53,082 bases of DNA from Bacillota bacterium. Its GTDB lineage: Bacteria > Bacillota > UBA994 > UBA5500. The stretch spans positions 1-53,082 of the forward strand of contig JAAYHE010000004.1 in the NCBI GenBank assembly GCA_012735505.1, written 5' to 3'. Shown here one piece after another: positions 44,360 to 51,941 of the stretch; the stretch's first letter is position 1, and each line of letters opens with the position of its first letter. The translations under genes were made by a program, and so were the position numbers. The notes beneath the pieces are model-generated. The model was not told where the DNA came from and did no database searches. It was given only the letters and a program-made list of their open reading frames with translations.

Positions 44360-45100
44360 TTAGAGCAGAGCGTGAATTTCTTGTCGTAGCTCGATAAAGC
44401 GAGGCAGGGCCATGGTTGCTGGCGTACGGGGCCGGTTAAAGGGTATGGTTACTTCCTTGATAATTCGAGCCGGCCGCTGCGACAAGACGTAAATCCGATC
44501 GGCCAAGAATAAAGCTTCTTCGATACTATGAGTTACTAGCATTACGGTGCGCCGATGCTGTTCCCAGACATCTAACAGCCAGCGTTGCATTTCTAGCCTA
44601 GTTAAAGCGTCTAAAGCGCCGAAAGGCTCGTCTAAGCACATCAACTCTTGCGGACTGAGGAGAGCACGCAAGAAAGACACCCGCTGCTGCATGCCGCCCG
44701 ATAGGGTTTGGGGATATGCTTTTTCGTAGCCGGCAAGCCCCATGCGGGGTAGCCATTCGCGGGCTATTTGTAGCGCCTGCTGCCGTGGCATGCCGCTCAC
44801 CTCGAGCGCCAAGGCCGCATTGCCTTCGACGGTGCGCCAAGGGAACAGGGAGTTATGCTGGGGCACATAACTAATATGGCCGGTATGCCCATTGATTTTC
44901 TGCCCCTCCAGCCAGATTGTCCCAGAGGTGGGGGTCAGTAGGCCGCCAATGAGCTTAAAGAGGGTACTCTTGCCACAGCCGGAAGGCCCGATCAAGGCTA
45001 CAAACTCGCCTTTTTCTACCTGTAACGAGATGTCTTCCAATACTGGTAGGATATCGCGACCCCTTTGATAATGCATAGCTACATGCTCTAGGACTAACAT
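44360..45100 (-). CDS. Thiamine-precursor ABC transporter ATPase (ThiZ-like)
   Basis: ATPase of a NitT/TauT-type importer, 246 residues. It has Walker A GPSGCGKST near residues 39-47, signature TLSGGMQQRV, Walker B LMCLDEPFGALD and the switch VTHS. It starts at ATG 45100 with AAGGAGGGGG upstream, overlapping the permease stop by one base (TAATG). A longer in-frame reading to 45280 would run through the permease gene and is rejected. Its role is inferred from the TPP riboswitch heading the operon. Confidence 0.92.
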   Translation of the reverse strand: MLVLEHVAMHYQRGRDILPVLEDISLQVEKGEFVALIGPSGCGKSTLFKLIGGLLTPTSGTIWLEGQKINGHTGHISYVPQHNSLFPWRTVEGNAALALEVSGMPRQQALQIAREWLPRMGLAGYEKAYPQTLSGGMQQRVSFLRALLSPQELMCLDEPFGALDALTRLEMQRWLLDVWEQHRRTVMLVTHSIEEALFLADRIYVLSQRPARIIKEVTIPFNRPRTPATMALPRFIELRQEIHALL

Positions 45101-45867
45101 TAGGCCCCCTCCTTGCGAGGATTCCAGTGAATAAGCTTTCTTTCTAGGAAGGCGATACAGCCGAAGAATAGCAGGCTCAGGGCGACGATCAAGACGATAC
45201 ACACAAAAATGCGGTCGGTGCGGAAGGAAGCAGCTGATAGTCGCATATAGATACCGAGTCCTTGTTGGGCACCCAGCCATTCGGAAATGACTGCACCCAT
45301 CATGCTATATGTGGCAGAAACCTTGAGGCCGGAAAAAAGGTGCGGCAAAGAGTTGGGCAGCTCTAACATAAAGAAAATTTGTGAACGACTAGCGCCGATT
45401 ACGCGTAGATAATCTAGCATAGCTGGATCAGGGTAGTCTAGGCCTTGCAAGGCTGCAACCAATATCGGAAAAAAGCACATCAAGGCTATGACTAACACTT
45501 TCGGCAACATACCAAAGCCAAACCAAACCACCAAGAGGGGGGCCAAGGCAATGATAGGTATGTTCTGCGAGAGGATTATCAAGGGATAAAGGGCTTGGCG
45601 TAAGGGCGGAAAAACTGCGTGTAGCAGAACAGACAGGGCTCCACCCACAACAGCTCCTAAAAGAAAACCAAAAATAGCGATCTCTAAAGTGGCACGTGTA
45701 TGCACCCACAGGCGAGAATGGCTTTGAATGGCTTCTCGCAAGATAGCGGTGGGGGCTGGTAGGAGCCAAGGTTCAATTTGGTAGATGGTCACAGCTATTT
45801 CCCAGACAACAAGCAGAACCAAGATTGCCGCTAGCGGCGGTCCCGCGCGCTCGATAAATTTACGCAT
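45100..45867 (-). CDS. Thiamine-precursor ABC transporter permease (ThiX-like)
   Basis: Permease of the NitT/TauT class, 255 residues with six predicted TM segments and the EAA-like loop DYLRVIGASRSQIFFMLELP near residues 150-170. It begins at ATG 45867, two bases after the stop of the thiamine-binding protein gene, and overlaps the ATPase start. With the NMT1-like binding protein upstream it likely imports a pyrimidine precursor of thiamine. Confidence 0.92.
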   Translation of the reverse strand: MRKFIERAGPPLAAILVLLVVWEIAVTIYQIEPWLLPAPTAILREAIQSHSRLWVHTRATLEIAIFGFLLGAVVGGALSVLLHAVFPPLRQALYPLIILSQNIPIIALAPLLVVWFGFGMLPKVLVIALMCFFPILVAALQGLDYPDPAMLDYLRVIGASRSQIFFMLELPNSLPHLFSGLKVSATYSMMGAVISEWLGAQQGLGIYMRLSAASFRTDRIFVCIVLIVALSLLFFGCIAFLERKLIHWNPRKEGA

Positions 45868-45868
45868 T

Positions 45869-46159
45869 TTAGTTGTACTTCTCGGTCAGTTGATAGAGAG
45901 AACCAACAGGTGCCGGACAATAAGTCTTGATCTGCGCGATGACCGACGGGCAACCTAAGCGGACAAGTTCGGCATGAACATTTTGCAGGAGGTCTAAACA
46001 CTGACCTAGGTCACCTTCAAGCGTAGTCTCCATAGGACCCACGCGATAGGGTAGCCCCGAGACTCTGATTAGCTCGATGGCCCGGTCTACCCAAGGGATG
46101 ATGTTGGAACCGCTTTCTGCCTGAGGAATAACTTGTATACTGACCAAGGCGTTTAACAT
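45869..46159 (-). CDS. Thiamine-binding protein of the YkoF/MTH1187 type
   Basis: Small cytoplasmic protein of 96 residues. ALVSIQVIPQAESG at the N-terminus, VSGLPYRVGPMETTLEGD in the middle and VIAQIKTY at the end match the ferredoxin-like MTH1187/YkoF family, whose YkoF members bind thiamine or its pyrimidine. Its position between the binding protein and permease genes of a TPP-controlled operon fits a pathway role. The site is AGGAGTGG. Confidence 0.85.
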   Translation of the reverse strand: MLNALVSIQVIPQAESGSNIIPWVDRAIELIRVSGLPYRVGPMETTLEGDLGQCLDLLQNVHAELVRLGCPSVIAQIKTYCPAPVGSLYQLTEKYN

Positions 46160-46211
46160 GATACCACTCCTTATTTTACGAACGATTGCCCCAGTTGCGG
46201 GCAGTTCTAGT

Positions 46212-46248
46212 AGAGGCCGTGCCTGAGGTAGCTAAGAGCACGGCCTCT
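46212..46248 (-). terminator. Intercistronic 11-bp hairpin in the thiamine transporter operon
   Basis: AGAGGCCGTGC (46212-46222) pairs perfectly with GCACGGCCTCT (46238-46248), 15-base loop, no T-run on the minus strand. It probably protects the upstream binding-protein mRNA or reduces downstream expression. Confidence 0.5.
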
Positions 46249-46264
46249 ATTCGTTGTTTCTCAG

Positions 46265-47251
46265 CTACTTGTCAGGCAAGAAATCGTTAGTAAAGGCCTG
46301 TGTGATATCGATTTCTTTTTCTAACAGTCCCTTGCTTAACATCCATTCAGTATAGCCTTCCCATACTTCCAACTTCTGTTCTCCCCAGCGGGGAGCATCG
46401 TCCTGATACTTATCGGCTAGCCAGACCTGACTGGCACGCACGAGTTCGGGATCTAGGTCGGGTACGGCAGTGAGAAGAATTTGAGCAGCCTCCTCGGGCT
46501 CGGCAATGGCGAATTCATAGCCTTTTGTCACGGCTGCCATGAAGGCTTTGACTAGTTCTGGCTTTTCGGCCGCCAAAGCCTCACTGGTCACCAGAATGGG
46601 GGTGTAATAGTCCAGCTGGGGAGATAAATCCCGCACGTAAATCATGTTGAGGGGAAAATTTCGCAATTCAGCTTCGATGCCAGTCCAGGCATAAAAGGCC
46701 CAGGCGAAGTCGATGTCGCGCTGAACGGCAGTGAAAAAATCTACATCCCCGATGTTGATGAACCTAACCTTGTTAACGTCAGCACCTTCAATTTCCATGA
46801 CCGATTGAATAACAGCCGCTTCGACAGGAGATCCCCAACCGCCGTAAGCTTTGCCTTCGAAATCTTTCGGGCTTTTAATATTTTTCTCAGCCGGCGAGGC
46901 GAAGCCAGAAGTGTTGTGCTGAATGATGGCGGCAACAGAAATAACCGGGATGTCCTGCACCCGCGCCTGCGTCAATTCTTCCTGGTAGCTGACACCGAAG
47001 GCAGCATTGCCGCTAGCTACCGTAGACAAAACGCCGGCATCTCCAGGAAGGATGATTTCTACATTTAACCCTTGTTCCTGAAAGTAACCTTTGGCCTGAG
47101 CCACATAGAGGCCTGTGTGGTTAGTGTTAGGGGTCCAGTCGAGCACTACTGTTACTTTTTCATCGGCTGGCTGCCTCTTATTTTGGCAAGCGGCTGTTAA
47201 GGTCATCACTAGGACGAGCAGCATGGCTATCACAAAGCGACGCCTAGACAT
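46265..47251 (-). CDS. Thiamine-precursor ABC transporter binding lipoprotein (NMT1/ThiY-like)
   Basis: Extracellular binding protein of 328 residues. The signal peptide ends in the lipobox L-T-A-A-C. The mature part begins with VTVVLDWTPNTNHTGLYVAQAKGYF, the signature of the NMT1/THI5-like family that binds formyl-aminopyrimidine or hydroxymethylpyrimidine, and has the family GGWGSPVEAAVIQS segment. The ATG at 47251 follows AAGGAGGT; the longer reading to 47323 enters the riboswitch terminator. First gene of the operon 47251-44360. Confidence 0.93.
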   Translation of the reverse strand: MSRRRFVIAMLLVLVMTLTAACQNKRQPADEKVTVVLDWTPNTNHTGLYVAQAKGYFQEQGLNVEIILPGDAGVLSTVASGNAAFGVSYQEELTQARVQDIPVISVAAIIQHNTSGFASPAEKNIKSPKDFEGKAYGGWGSPVEAAVIQSVMEIEGADVNKVRFINIGDVDFFTAVQRDIDFAWAFYAWTGIEAELRNFPLNMIYVRDLSPQLDYYTPILVTSEALAAEKPELVKAFMAAVTKGYEFAIAEPEEAAQILLTAVPDLDPELVRASQVWLADKYQDDAPRWGEQKLEVWEGYTEWMLSKGLLEKEIDITQAFTNDFLPDK

Positions 47252-47283
47252 GGTGTTATTACCTCCTTGTTGCATATTCGAGA

Positions 47284-47312
47284 CAAAAACGCCTCCCGAA
47301 GCTGGGAGGCGC
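47284..47312 (-). terminator. Terminator of the TPP riboswitch
   Basis: On the minus strand CGCCTCCC - AGCTTC - GGGAGGCG, 8-bp stem, followed by T5, directly after the aptamer and before the ThiY-like gene. Confidence 0.93.
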
Positions 47313-47339
47313 CCGTAGGCCAAGATGGCTGGTTTCAGT

Positions 47340-47433
<94 letters not shown>

Positions 47434-47460
47434 GGTAATTCCGTTGTCTCGTGCTACATC

Positions 47461-47469
47461 ATTATATCA
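47461..47469 (-). promoter_or_regulatory. Extended -10 promoter for the TPP-controlled operon
   Basis: Minus strand TG-A-TATAAT (47469-47461), a perfect extended -10, about 28 bases before the aptamer. A TTGATA lies further upstream (47492-47487) but 20 bases away, so recognition probably relies on the extended -10. Confidence 0.65.
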
Positions 47470-47488
47470 AATGGGGGTGAAAAATCTA

Positions 47489-48502
47489 TCAATAGCTGTT
47501 AAACATGCGTTGAATTTCTTGGGGGTTGTTGGTTTTCGTTAAGGCCAGCATCAAGAGGATGCGCGCCTTTTGTGGGATGAGGTTGTCTGCCGTGATAGCA
47601 GCTCCCCGCTCTATCCACTCGGGTCTTGGCGGCAAAATGCGGCCTGTGCCGGTGCGGCTAGCCCGCACGACAAACACGCCTTGCTGGCCGGCGCGAGCTA
47701 AGGCTTCGCCCTGCGAGCGGGTGGTGCCCCCTTGTCCCATACCTGCCAGTACGATGCCGCGAGCGCCGGCGGCTACAGCTGCGTCAACCAAAGCGCCATC
47801 GGCTCCTAAATAGCTGTAAACAATGTCTACGCGCGGTAAAGTGGGCAGCCCTTCTACCGAGAACTCGGTAGAGGCAGTGTGACAGCGTAGCGGTTGCCGA
47901 TAGAAAGAAACGACGCCGTTGGAAATGTTGCCAAGGGCTCCGAGGTCGTACGAACGGAATGTATGCAGCTGGCTGACGTGGGTCTTGCTCACGTCGCGCG
48001 CTGCGAATATTTCATCATTCATCACTACCAGCACCCCTTTGCCGCGCGCTTCAGGTGCCGCAGCTACATGGATGGCATTGACCAAGTTCATAGGCCCGTC
48101 AGGGCTGATGGAAGTAGCGGGGCGCATCGACCCGACGACCACTACAGGTTTATTGCTCTTGACCACTAGGTTAAGGAAGTAAGCTGTCTCCTCTAAGGAG
48201 TCGGTGCCGTGGGTGATGACCACCCCAGCCACCTCGGGTTGCCTGTGCAGGATTTCGTTAATTCTGCGGGCCAACTGGAGCCAAATATCTATGGTGATAG
48301 CAGGACTGGCTACATTGCAAATCTGCTCGCTTCTAATTTGGGCTATCTGATTTAGACCCGGTATAGCAGCCGTCAGGTCTTCAACACCAAGTTCACCAGC
48401 TCGGTAGCCCCCGGTTTGCACGGGCGATGCTGCTCGCCCGGCGATGGTTCCACCTGTAGCTAGAATATAGACTACAGGCAGATTGCTAATTTCGTGTTTC
48501 AT
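47489..48502 (-). CDS. L-asparaginase (type I/II family)
   Basis: Hydrolyses L-asparagine to aspartate and ammonia. The 337-residue protein has the first active-site motif LATGGTIAG with Thr19 and the second, ITHGTDSLEETAYFL, with Thr100 and Asp101. PVVVVGSMRP and DGPMNLVNA are also typical. No signal peptide is visible, so it may be cytoplasmic, although the motifs resemble AnsB-type enzymes. The site AGAGGCG precedes the ATG. Confidence 0.93.
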   Translation of the reverse strand: MKHEISNLPVVYILATGGTIAGRAASPVQTGGYRAGELGVEDLTAAIPGLNQIAQIRSEQICNVASPAITIDIWLQLARRINEILHRQPEVAGVVITHGTDSLEETAYFLNLVVKSNKPVVVVGSMRPATSISPDGPMNLVNAIHVAAAPEARGKGVLVVMNDEIFAARDVSKTHVSQLHTFRSYDLGALGNISNGVVSFYRQPLRCHTASTEFSVEGLPTLPRVDIVYSYLGADGALVDAAVAAGARGIVLAGMGQGGTTRSQGEALARAGQQGVFVVRASRTGTGRILPPRPEWIERGAAITADNLIPQKARILLMLALTKTNNPQEIQRMFNSY

Positions 48503-48540
48503 ATTAGCGCCTCTTTGCTTGCTAAAGTTGACTTAATGTC

Positions 48541-48549
48541 AGTATAGCA
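48541..48549 (-). promoter_or_regulatory. Extended -10 promoter of the asparaginase gene
   Basis: Minus strand TG-C-TATACT (48549-48541); the -10 matches 5 of 6. It is about 40 bases before the ATG. No convincing -35 is seen. Confidence 0.5.
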
Positions 48550-48616
48550 TAATTCTTCCTGCAAGAAGAAACTAACGTGAGCTTACGCGGGCATGGAAAA
48601 GCAAGCTTGCTAATTT

Positions 48617-50248
48617 CTAGTCGGCCGGTTCTTGATTTTTGCCGATACCAACCAGAGCCTGGGCAATGTTATTAGCATGATCAGCGATGCGCTCCAGATT
48701 AGAAATGAGATCTAGGTAAACGATCCCCGAGGCTGGGAAACAAATGCCAGCGTTTAAGCGTTTGATGTGTTGTCGACGTAGACTTTTTTCTAATAGATCT
48801 ATGTTGCTTTCGTCTAGTATGATGCGTTCAGCTGCTAACCGATCGCCTGAGGTGAGGATTTCGACGGAGCGTTCTACTAGACTGCTCACTTGCTTGCTCA
48901 TATCAGCCAATTCTTGCTCCGCCTCGGCCGATAGAGGTAGGCGGTGGGACACTTTATAGCTAGCTAGATCGGCTACATTTTGAGCATGGTCCCCGATGCG
49001 TTCTAGGTCATTGCTGACATGTAATAGGGCGTTAAGGCGCTCCGATTGCTCCGAGCTGAGGGAAGCTTGCGACAGTTGCACCAGATAATCGACAATATCG
49101 CGTTCTAGCTGGTCAATAACATCTTCTATTTGGGCAATATCGCTGAGCTTGCTGTCATCATTGTTTCTAAAGGCCTGCAAAGCATCGTTTAACATGCTGG
49201 TAGTCAAATTGCCCATGCGGACGAGTTCCTTGGTTGCTTGTCCTAAAGCAACTGAAGGTGTGTTCAATAGATTCTTGTCTAAGTATAAAGCCCTCAGTTG
49301 TTCAGTCGTATCTTCACCGGGGAGTAGGCGTTGCACCAAGCGTGCCAGAGCAGAAATAAAGGGCAAGAACAAAAGGGCGTTGATAACGTTAAACATGATG
49401 TGGGCGTTAGCAACTTGCCTGGCTACATCTGGGTGGGTAAGTGCGGCCAAAGCCACAAAGGGTCTGAAGGCGATAACAAAAATAACGACGCCAATTACTT
49501 TGAATATCAAATGGGAGACAGCTGCCCGTTTGGCCGTTAGTTTCATGGGGATAGAGGCCAAGAGAGCTGTCACTATGGTACCGATATTGGCGCCCAGGAC
49601 TAGAGAGAAAGCCGATTGTAGGTCTAGCAGACCTTGTGCCGCTAAGGTAACGATAAGACCGGTAGTGGCGCTGCTGCTTTGCATTATAGCAGTGAAAATT
49701 GCTCCTGCTAGCACGCCGAGCACGGGGTATTTACAGAAGTTAAGCATCATGCTTCTAAAGAAGACGCTGTGTTGCAAGGGCTTCATGGCATCCCCCATTA
49801 CCGTTAGCCCCAAGAATAGTAGGCCGAAACCTAAAATGGCTTGCCCTATGAAACGAGTAGATTTCTTCTTGCCTATAATTGTTAGGAGAAAACCAAGCCC
49901 GATGGCTGGTAGAGCCAGGTCTGATAGCCGCAAGGAAACTATGAAAGCGGTAACTGTAGTGCCGACGGCGGCTCCTAGAAGAACCGAGATGGCTTGCTCT
50001 AAACTCATCAAACCTGCGTTGACAAAACCAACCACCATGACGCTGGTGGCGCTGCTGCTTTGGATGAGCATGGTTACTATCGCACCCACTAGCATTCCGA
50101 TCAGTGGGGTGCGTGTGAGTGCTTCAAGGAGTTTGCGCAGACGATCTCCCGCTGTTTTTTGCAAACCGTCGGCCATTAGTTGCATGCCGTAGAGAAATAA
50201 TCCTAATCCGCCAACCAAGCCACAAGTCATCGCCAAGCCGTTAGGCAC
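48617..50248 (-). CDS. Na/Pi cotransporter family protein with C-terminal PhoU-like domain
   Basis: Membrane phosphate transporter of the NptA/YjbB type, 543 residues. The N-terminal part has two inverted Na/Pi repeats, each with the QSSSAT motif (MLIQSSSATSVM and IMQSSSATTGL). The last ~200 residues are a helical PhoU-like domain with HVSNDLERIGDHAQNVADLA and LISNLERIADHANNIAQA metal-binding motifs. The start is GTG at 50248 with GGAGGTG; the frame open to 50302 would overlap the promoter. Direction of transport (import or export) is not evident. Confidence 0.92.
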   Translation of the reverse strand: MPNGLAMTCGLVGGLGLFLYGMQLMADGLQKTAGDRLRKLLEALTRTPLIGMLVGAIVTMLIQSSSATSVMVVGFVNAGLMSLEQAISVLLGAAVGTTVTAFIVSLRLSDLALPAIGLGFLLTIIGKKKSTRFIGQAILGFGLLFLGLTVMGDAMKPLQHSVFFRSMMLNFCKYPVLGVLAGAIFTAIMQSSSATTGLIVTLAAQGLLDLQSAFSLVLGANIGTIVTALLASIPMKLTAKRAAVSHLIFKVIGVVIFVIAFRPFVALAALTHPDVARQVANAHIMFNVINALLFLPFISALARLVQRLLPGEDTTEQLRALYLDKNLLNTPSVALGQATKELVRMGNLTTSMLNDALQAFRNNDDSKLSDIAQIEDVIDQLERDIVDYLVQLSQASLSSEQSERLNALLHVSNDLERIGDHAQNVADLASYKVSHRLPLSAEAEQELADMSKQVSSLVERSVEILTSGDRLAAERIILDESNIDLLEKSLRRQHIKRLNAGICFPASGIVYLDLISNLERIADHANNIAQALVGIGKNQEPAD

Positions 50249-50273
50249 GGTGTAGCACCTCCGTCGGGGTTCG

Positions 50274-50355
50274 AATATAGCTTCTAAGTCAATAACTATC
50301 AACTACATATAATTGTAACTAAGCTTGTGTTAAGATACATTAAGATCATGTTAAG
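50274..50355 (-). promoter_or_regulatory. Promoter with PHO-box-like direct repeats upstream of the Na/Pi cotransporter gene
   Basis: Minus strand TTGATA (50302-50297; 5 of 6), 17-base spacer, TATATT (50279-50274; 5 of 6). Just upstream are four direct repeats on the minus strand: CTTAACA (50355-50349), CTTAATG (50344-50338), CTTAACA (50334-50328) and CTTAGTT (50323-50317), at 10-11 base period. TTAACA with 11-base period is the Gram-positive PhoP box. Phosphate control is inferred. Confidence 0.65.
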
Positions 50356-50374
50356 GTGTAGGGAGGGGAGCGTC

Positions 50375-51046
50375 ATGCTGCGGTTTATGGGGCAGGTTGT
50401 GTTCTCCATAGGGCTGTTGCTACTAGCGCTACTAGTGGCGGTGCAATGGGTTGCTTACGATGCAAACTTTATCACGCGCGAACTGGTGAAGTTAGGCACT
50501 GGCCAACGGCTAGGGCTGAGCCTAGAGGAAATAGCCAAGTATAGTGCGCATACAAGCCGCTATTTGCGCGGCTTGGAATCGGATCCTAATGTGAAACTGA
50601 AATTAGCCGGTGGTGAACGCTGGTTTTTGAATGAAAGAGAAGTACTACACATGCAGGATGTGCAAGGTCTCTTTTTCTTGGCTAAGCGTGTTGCCAGCTT
50701 GCTGTTAATAGTGCTAGCTATAGTAGCCATTTTCTACTACCGTGCAGATAAGTTAGAGCATTTTTATGGGCAGCTGCTAACTGGTGCGATCGGCGCTTTG
50801 CTGCTCGGACTGCTTTTGGCCTTTACCATCAGCCGAGATTTCAACCAGTCGTTTACCCTCTTCCATCACCTGAGCTTTGATAATGACCTTTGGTTGTTGG
50901 ATCCTGCCACTGATTTATTGATCCGCCTCCTGCCTGAGGTTTTCTTTGCTAATGCTGCGCTGCAAATAGGATTGCGCGGTGCGGGGCTCTGCCTGACACT
51001 GGCAGCCAGTTCTTATTTCTTGAAAAGCAAGCGGGTAGGGTTTTAG
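50375..51046 (+). CDS. DUF1461 (TIGR01906-like) integral membrane protein
   Basis: A 223-residue membrane protein with an N-terminal TM segment, an outer segment containing HTSRYLRGLESD and WFLNEREVLHMQDV, then three further TM segments and a FTLFHHLSFDNDLWLLDPATDLLIRLLPEVFF segment that is characteristic of the TIGR01906 family of Firmicutes. Function is unknown. The ATG at 50375 follows GGGAGGGG; the longer frame from 50327 begins inside the PHO-like repeats. It is divergent from the Na/Pi cotransporter gene. Confidence 0.85.
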   Translation: MLRFMGQVVFSIGLLLLALLVAVQWVAYDANFITRELVKLGTGQRLGLSLEEIAKYSAHTSRYLRGLESDPNVKLKLAGGERWFLNEREVLHMQDVQGLFFLAKRVASLLLIVLAIVAIFYYRADKLEHFYGQLLTGAIGALLLGLLLAFTISRDFNQSFTLFHHLSFDNDLWLLDPATDLLIRLLPEVFFANAALQIGLRGAGLCLTLAASSYFLKSKRVGF

Positions 51047-51057
51047 GCTGTTGATTG

Positions 51058-51108
51058 TTGACAACAACTGTTGTATAGGCTAAAATCTTTAATAGTAACA
51101 GTTATTAA
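51058..51108 (+). promoter_or_regulatory. Promoter and palindromic operators of the PerR-like gene
   Basis: TTGACA (51058-51063, perfect), 17-base spacer, TAAAAT (51081-51086; 5 of 6). The -35 lies within a perfect palindrome TTGTTG-A-CAACAA, directly followed by ACAAC-T-GTTGT in the spacer. Downstream, TTAATA (51089-51094) and TATTAA (51103-51108) form another inverted repeat around the transcript start. These are candidate autoregulatory sites. Confidence 0.7.
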
Positions 51109-51125
51109 TTAGGGGGTATATTTTA

Positions 51126-51653
51126 GTGAGCGGTTTTCAAAGGATGACAGAGCAACGCCGCTTGATTCTAGAGGCCTTACGTAGTACAACCTGCCACCCG
51201 ACAGCCGACTGGATTTATGAGAGGGTGCGCGAAAAACTACCGCACATAAGTTTAGGTACTATTTACCGTAATTTGCGTACCTTGGTGCAAATGGGTGAAA
51301 TAATGCAACTGGATTACGGTAGTGGACAAGATCGCTTCGACGGGAACCCAGAGCCCCATTATCATTTCCGTTGCTGTCAGTGTGGTGCTGTGAGCGACGT
51401 AGAGATCCCTTACGCTCATGAGTTTGATGTGAAAGCAGCTCCTCACTGTTCAGGCACTATCACTGGCCATCGTCTAGAGTTTGTCGGCGAATGCAACCAG
51501 TGTAAGACTAACCGGCAGGAAGAAGCGGAGGTGAATGAGATGGCATTGTTCAAATGCACCAACTGTGGGCATGAAAGAGAGGCACGTTGCAAGCCGCGCA
51601 AGTGCCCCGAGTGCCAGAGCCAAAACAGCTATGAGAAAGTAGAGCAGAAGTAA
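51126..51653 (+). CDS. Fur/PerR-family regulator fused to a rubredoxin-like (RCKP-type) domain
   Basis: Metal-dependent transcription repressor of 175 residues. The winged helix is visible in TEQRRLILEALRS and SLGTIYRNLRTLVQMGEI. The sensor part has HYHFRCCQCG with His78/His80 and structural zinc pairs Cys83/Cys86 and Cys123/Cys126. The PerR-like layout (NPEPHYHF, FDGN) suggests peroxide sensing. Residues ~140-175 are an extra iron- or zinc-binding ribbon, FKCTNCGHEREARCKPRKCPECQ (Cys144/147/160/163). It starts with GTG after a GGGGG site. The appended redox-type domain is unusual for PerR. Confidence 0.9.
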   Translation: MSGFQRMTEQRRLILEALRSTTCHPTADWIYERVREKLPHISLGTIYRNLRTLVQMGEIMQLDYGSGQDRFDGNPEPHYHFRCCQCGAVSDVEIPYAHEFDVKAAPHCSGTITGHRLEFVGECNQCKTNRQEEAEVNEMALFKCTNCGHEREARCKPRKCPECQSQNSYEKVEQK

Positions 51654-51660
51654 ATAAAGG

Positions 51661-51703
51661 TACACCTCTTATTGCCATACTAGGGCGTAGGAGGTGTATT
51701 TTT
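51661..51703 (+). terminator. Terminator hairpin of the PerR-like gene overlapping the spore-protein ribosome binding site
   Basis: TACACCTC (51661-51668) pairs with GAGGTGTA (51691-51698), followed by T5. The right arm contains the GGAGGTG ribosome binding site of the next gene, and the loop contains CATACTA (51676-51682), which fits a sigma-G type -10. Confidence 0.75.
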
Positions 51704-51704
51704 G

Positions 51705-51914
51705 ATGTCTAAAAGCTCTAAAAAGGCTAAACCGCCTAGCGCTCGTGACCTCATGAAGATGGAAATTGCAGCCGAGTTGGGTTTGGCAGAAAAGGTAAAA
51801 GAATTAGGATGGGCTGGGCTATCAGCACAAGAAGCGGGTATTATTGGCGGGAAAATGTCCCAGCGTTTGCGTCAACAGGGCCGAGCCAATAGCAACACAA
51901 GAAAGCAGGGGTAG
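51705..51914 (+). CDS. Small acid-soluble spore protein, alpha/beta type
   Basis: A 69-residue DNA-binding spore protein that would coat and protect forespore DNA. The core LMKMEIAAELGL ... GWAGLSAQEAGIIGGKMSQRL matches the alpha/beta SASP pattern (E-I-A-x-E-L/F-G, T/S-A-x-E-x-G-x-x-G-G-x-x-x-R-L), including the germination-protease site region. The ATG at 51705 is eight bases from GGAGGTG; an adjacent TTG at 51702 is possible. It is the best evidence in the window that the organism forms endospores. Confidence 0.92.
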   Translation: MSKSSKKAKPPSARDLMKMEIAAELGLAEKVKELGWAGLSAQEAGIIGGKMSQRLRQQGRANSNTRKQG

Positions 51915-51941
51915 CTCTAGTGGGCTAGCCCCTGCTTTCTT
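51899..51941. terminator. Bidirectional terminator shared by the SASP and DmpA-type genes
   Basis: AAGAAAGCAGGGG (51899-51911) pairs perfectly with CCCCTGCTTTCTT (51929-51941), with inner TAGC/GCTA. It overlaps the last codons of both converging genes. Confidence 0.8.

Noticed and set aside
45101-45280. 60-codon N-terminal extension of the ThiZ-like ATPase
   Set aside because: It would overlap the permease gene out of frame; ATG 45100 has a strong site and the TAATG overlap is typical for the operon.
49149-50192. 347-codon plus-strand open frame
   Set aside because: It lies fully inside the Na/Pi cotransporter gene on the other strand; its Lys/Pro-rich translation is the mirror of a membrane protein and has no start signal.
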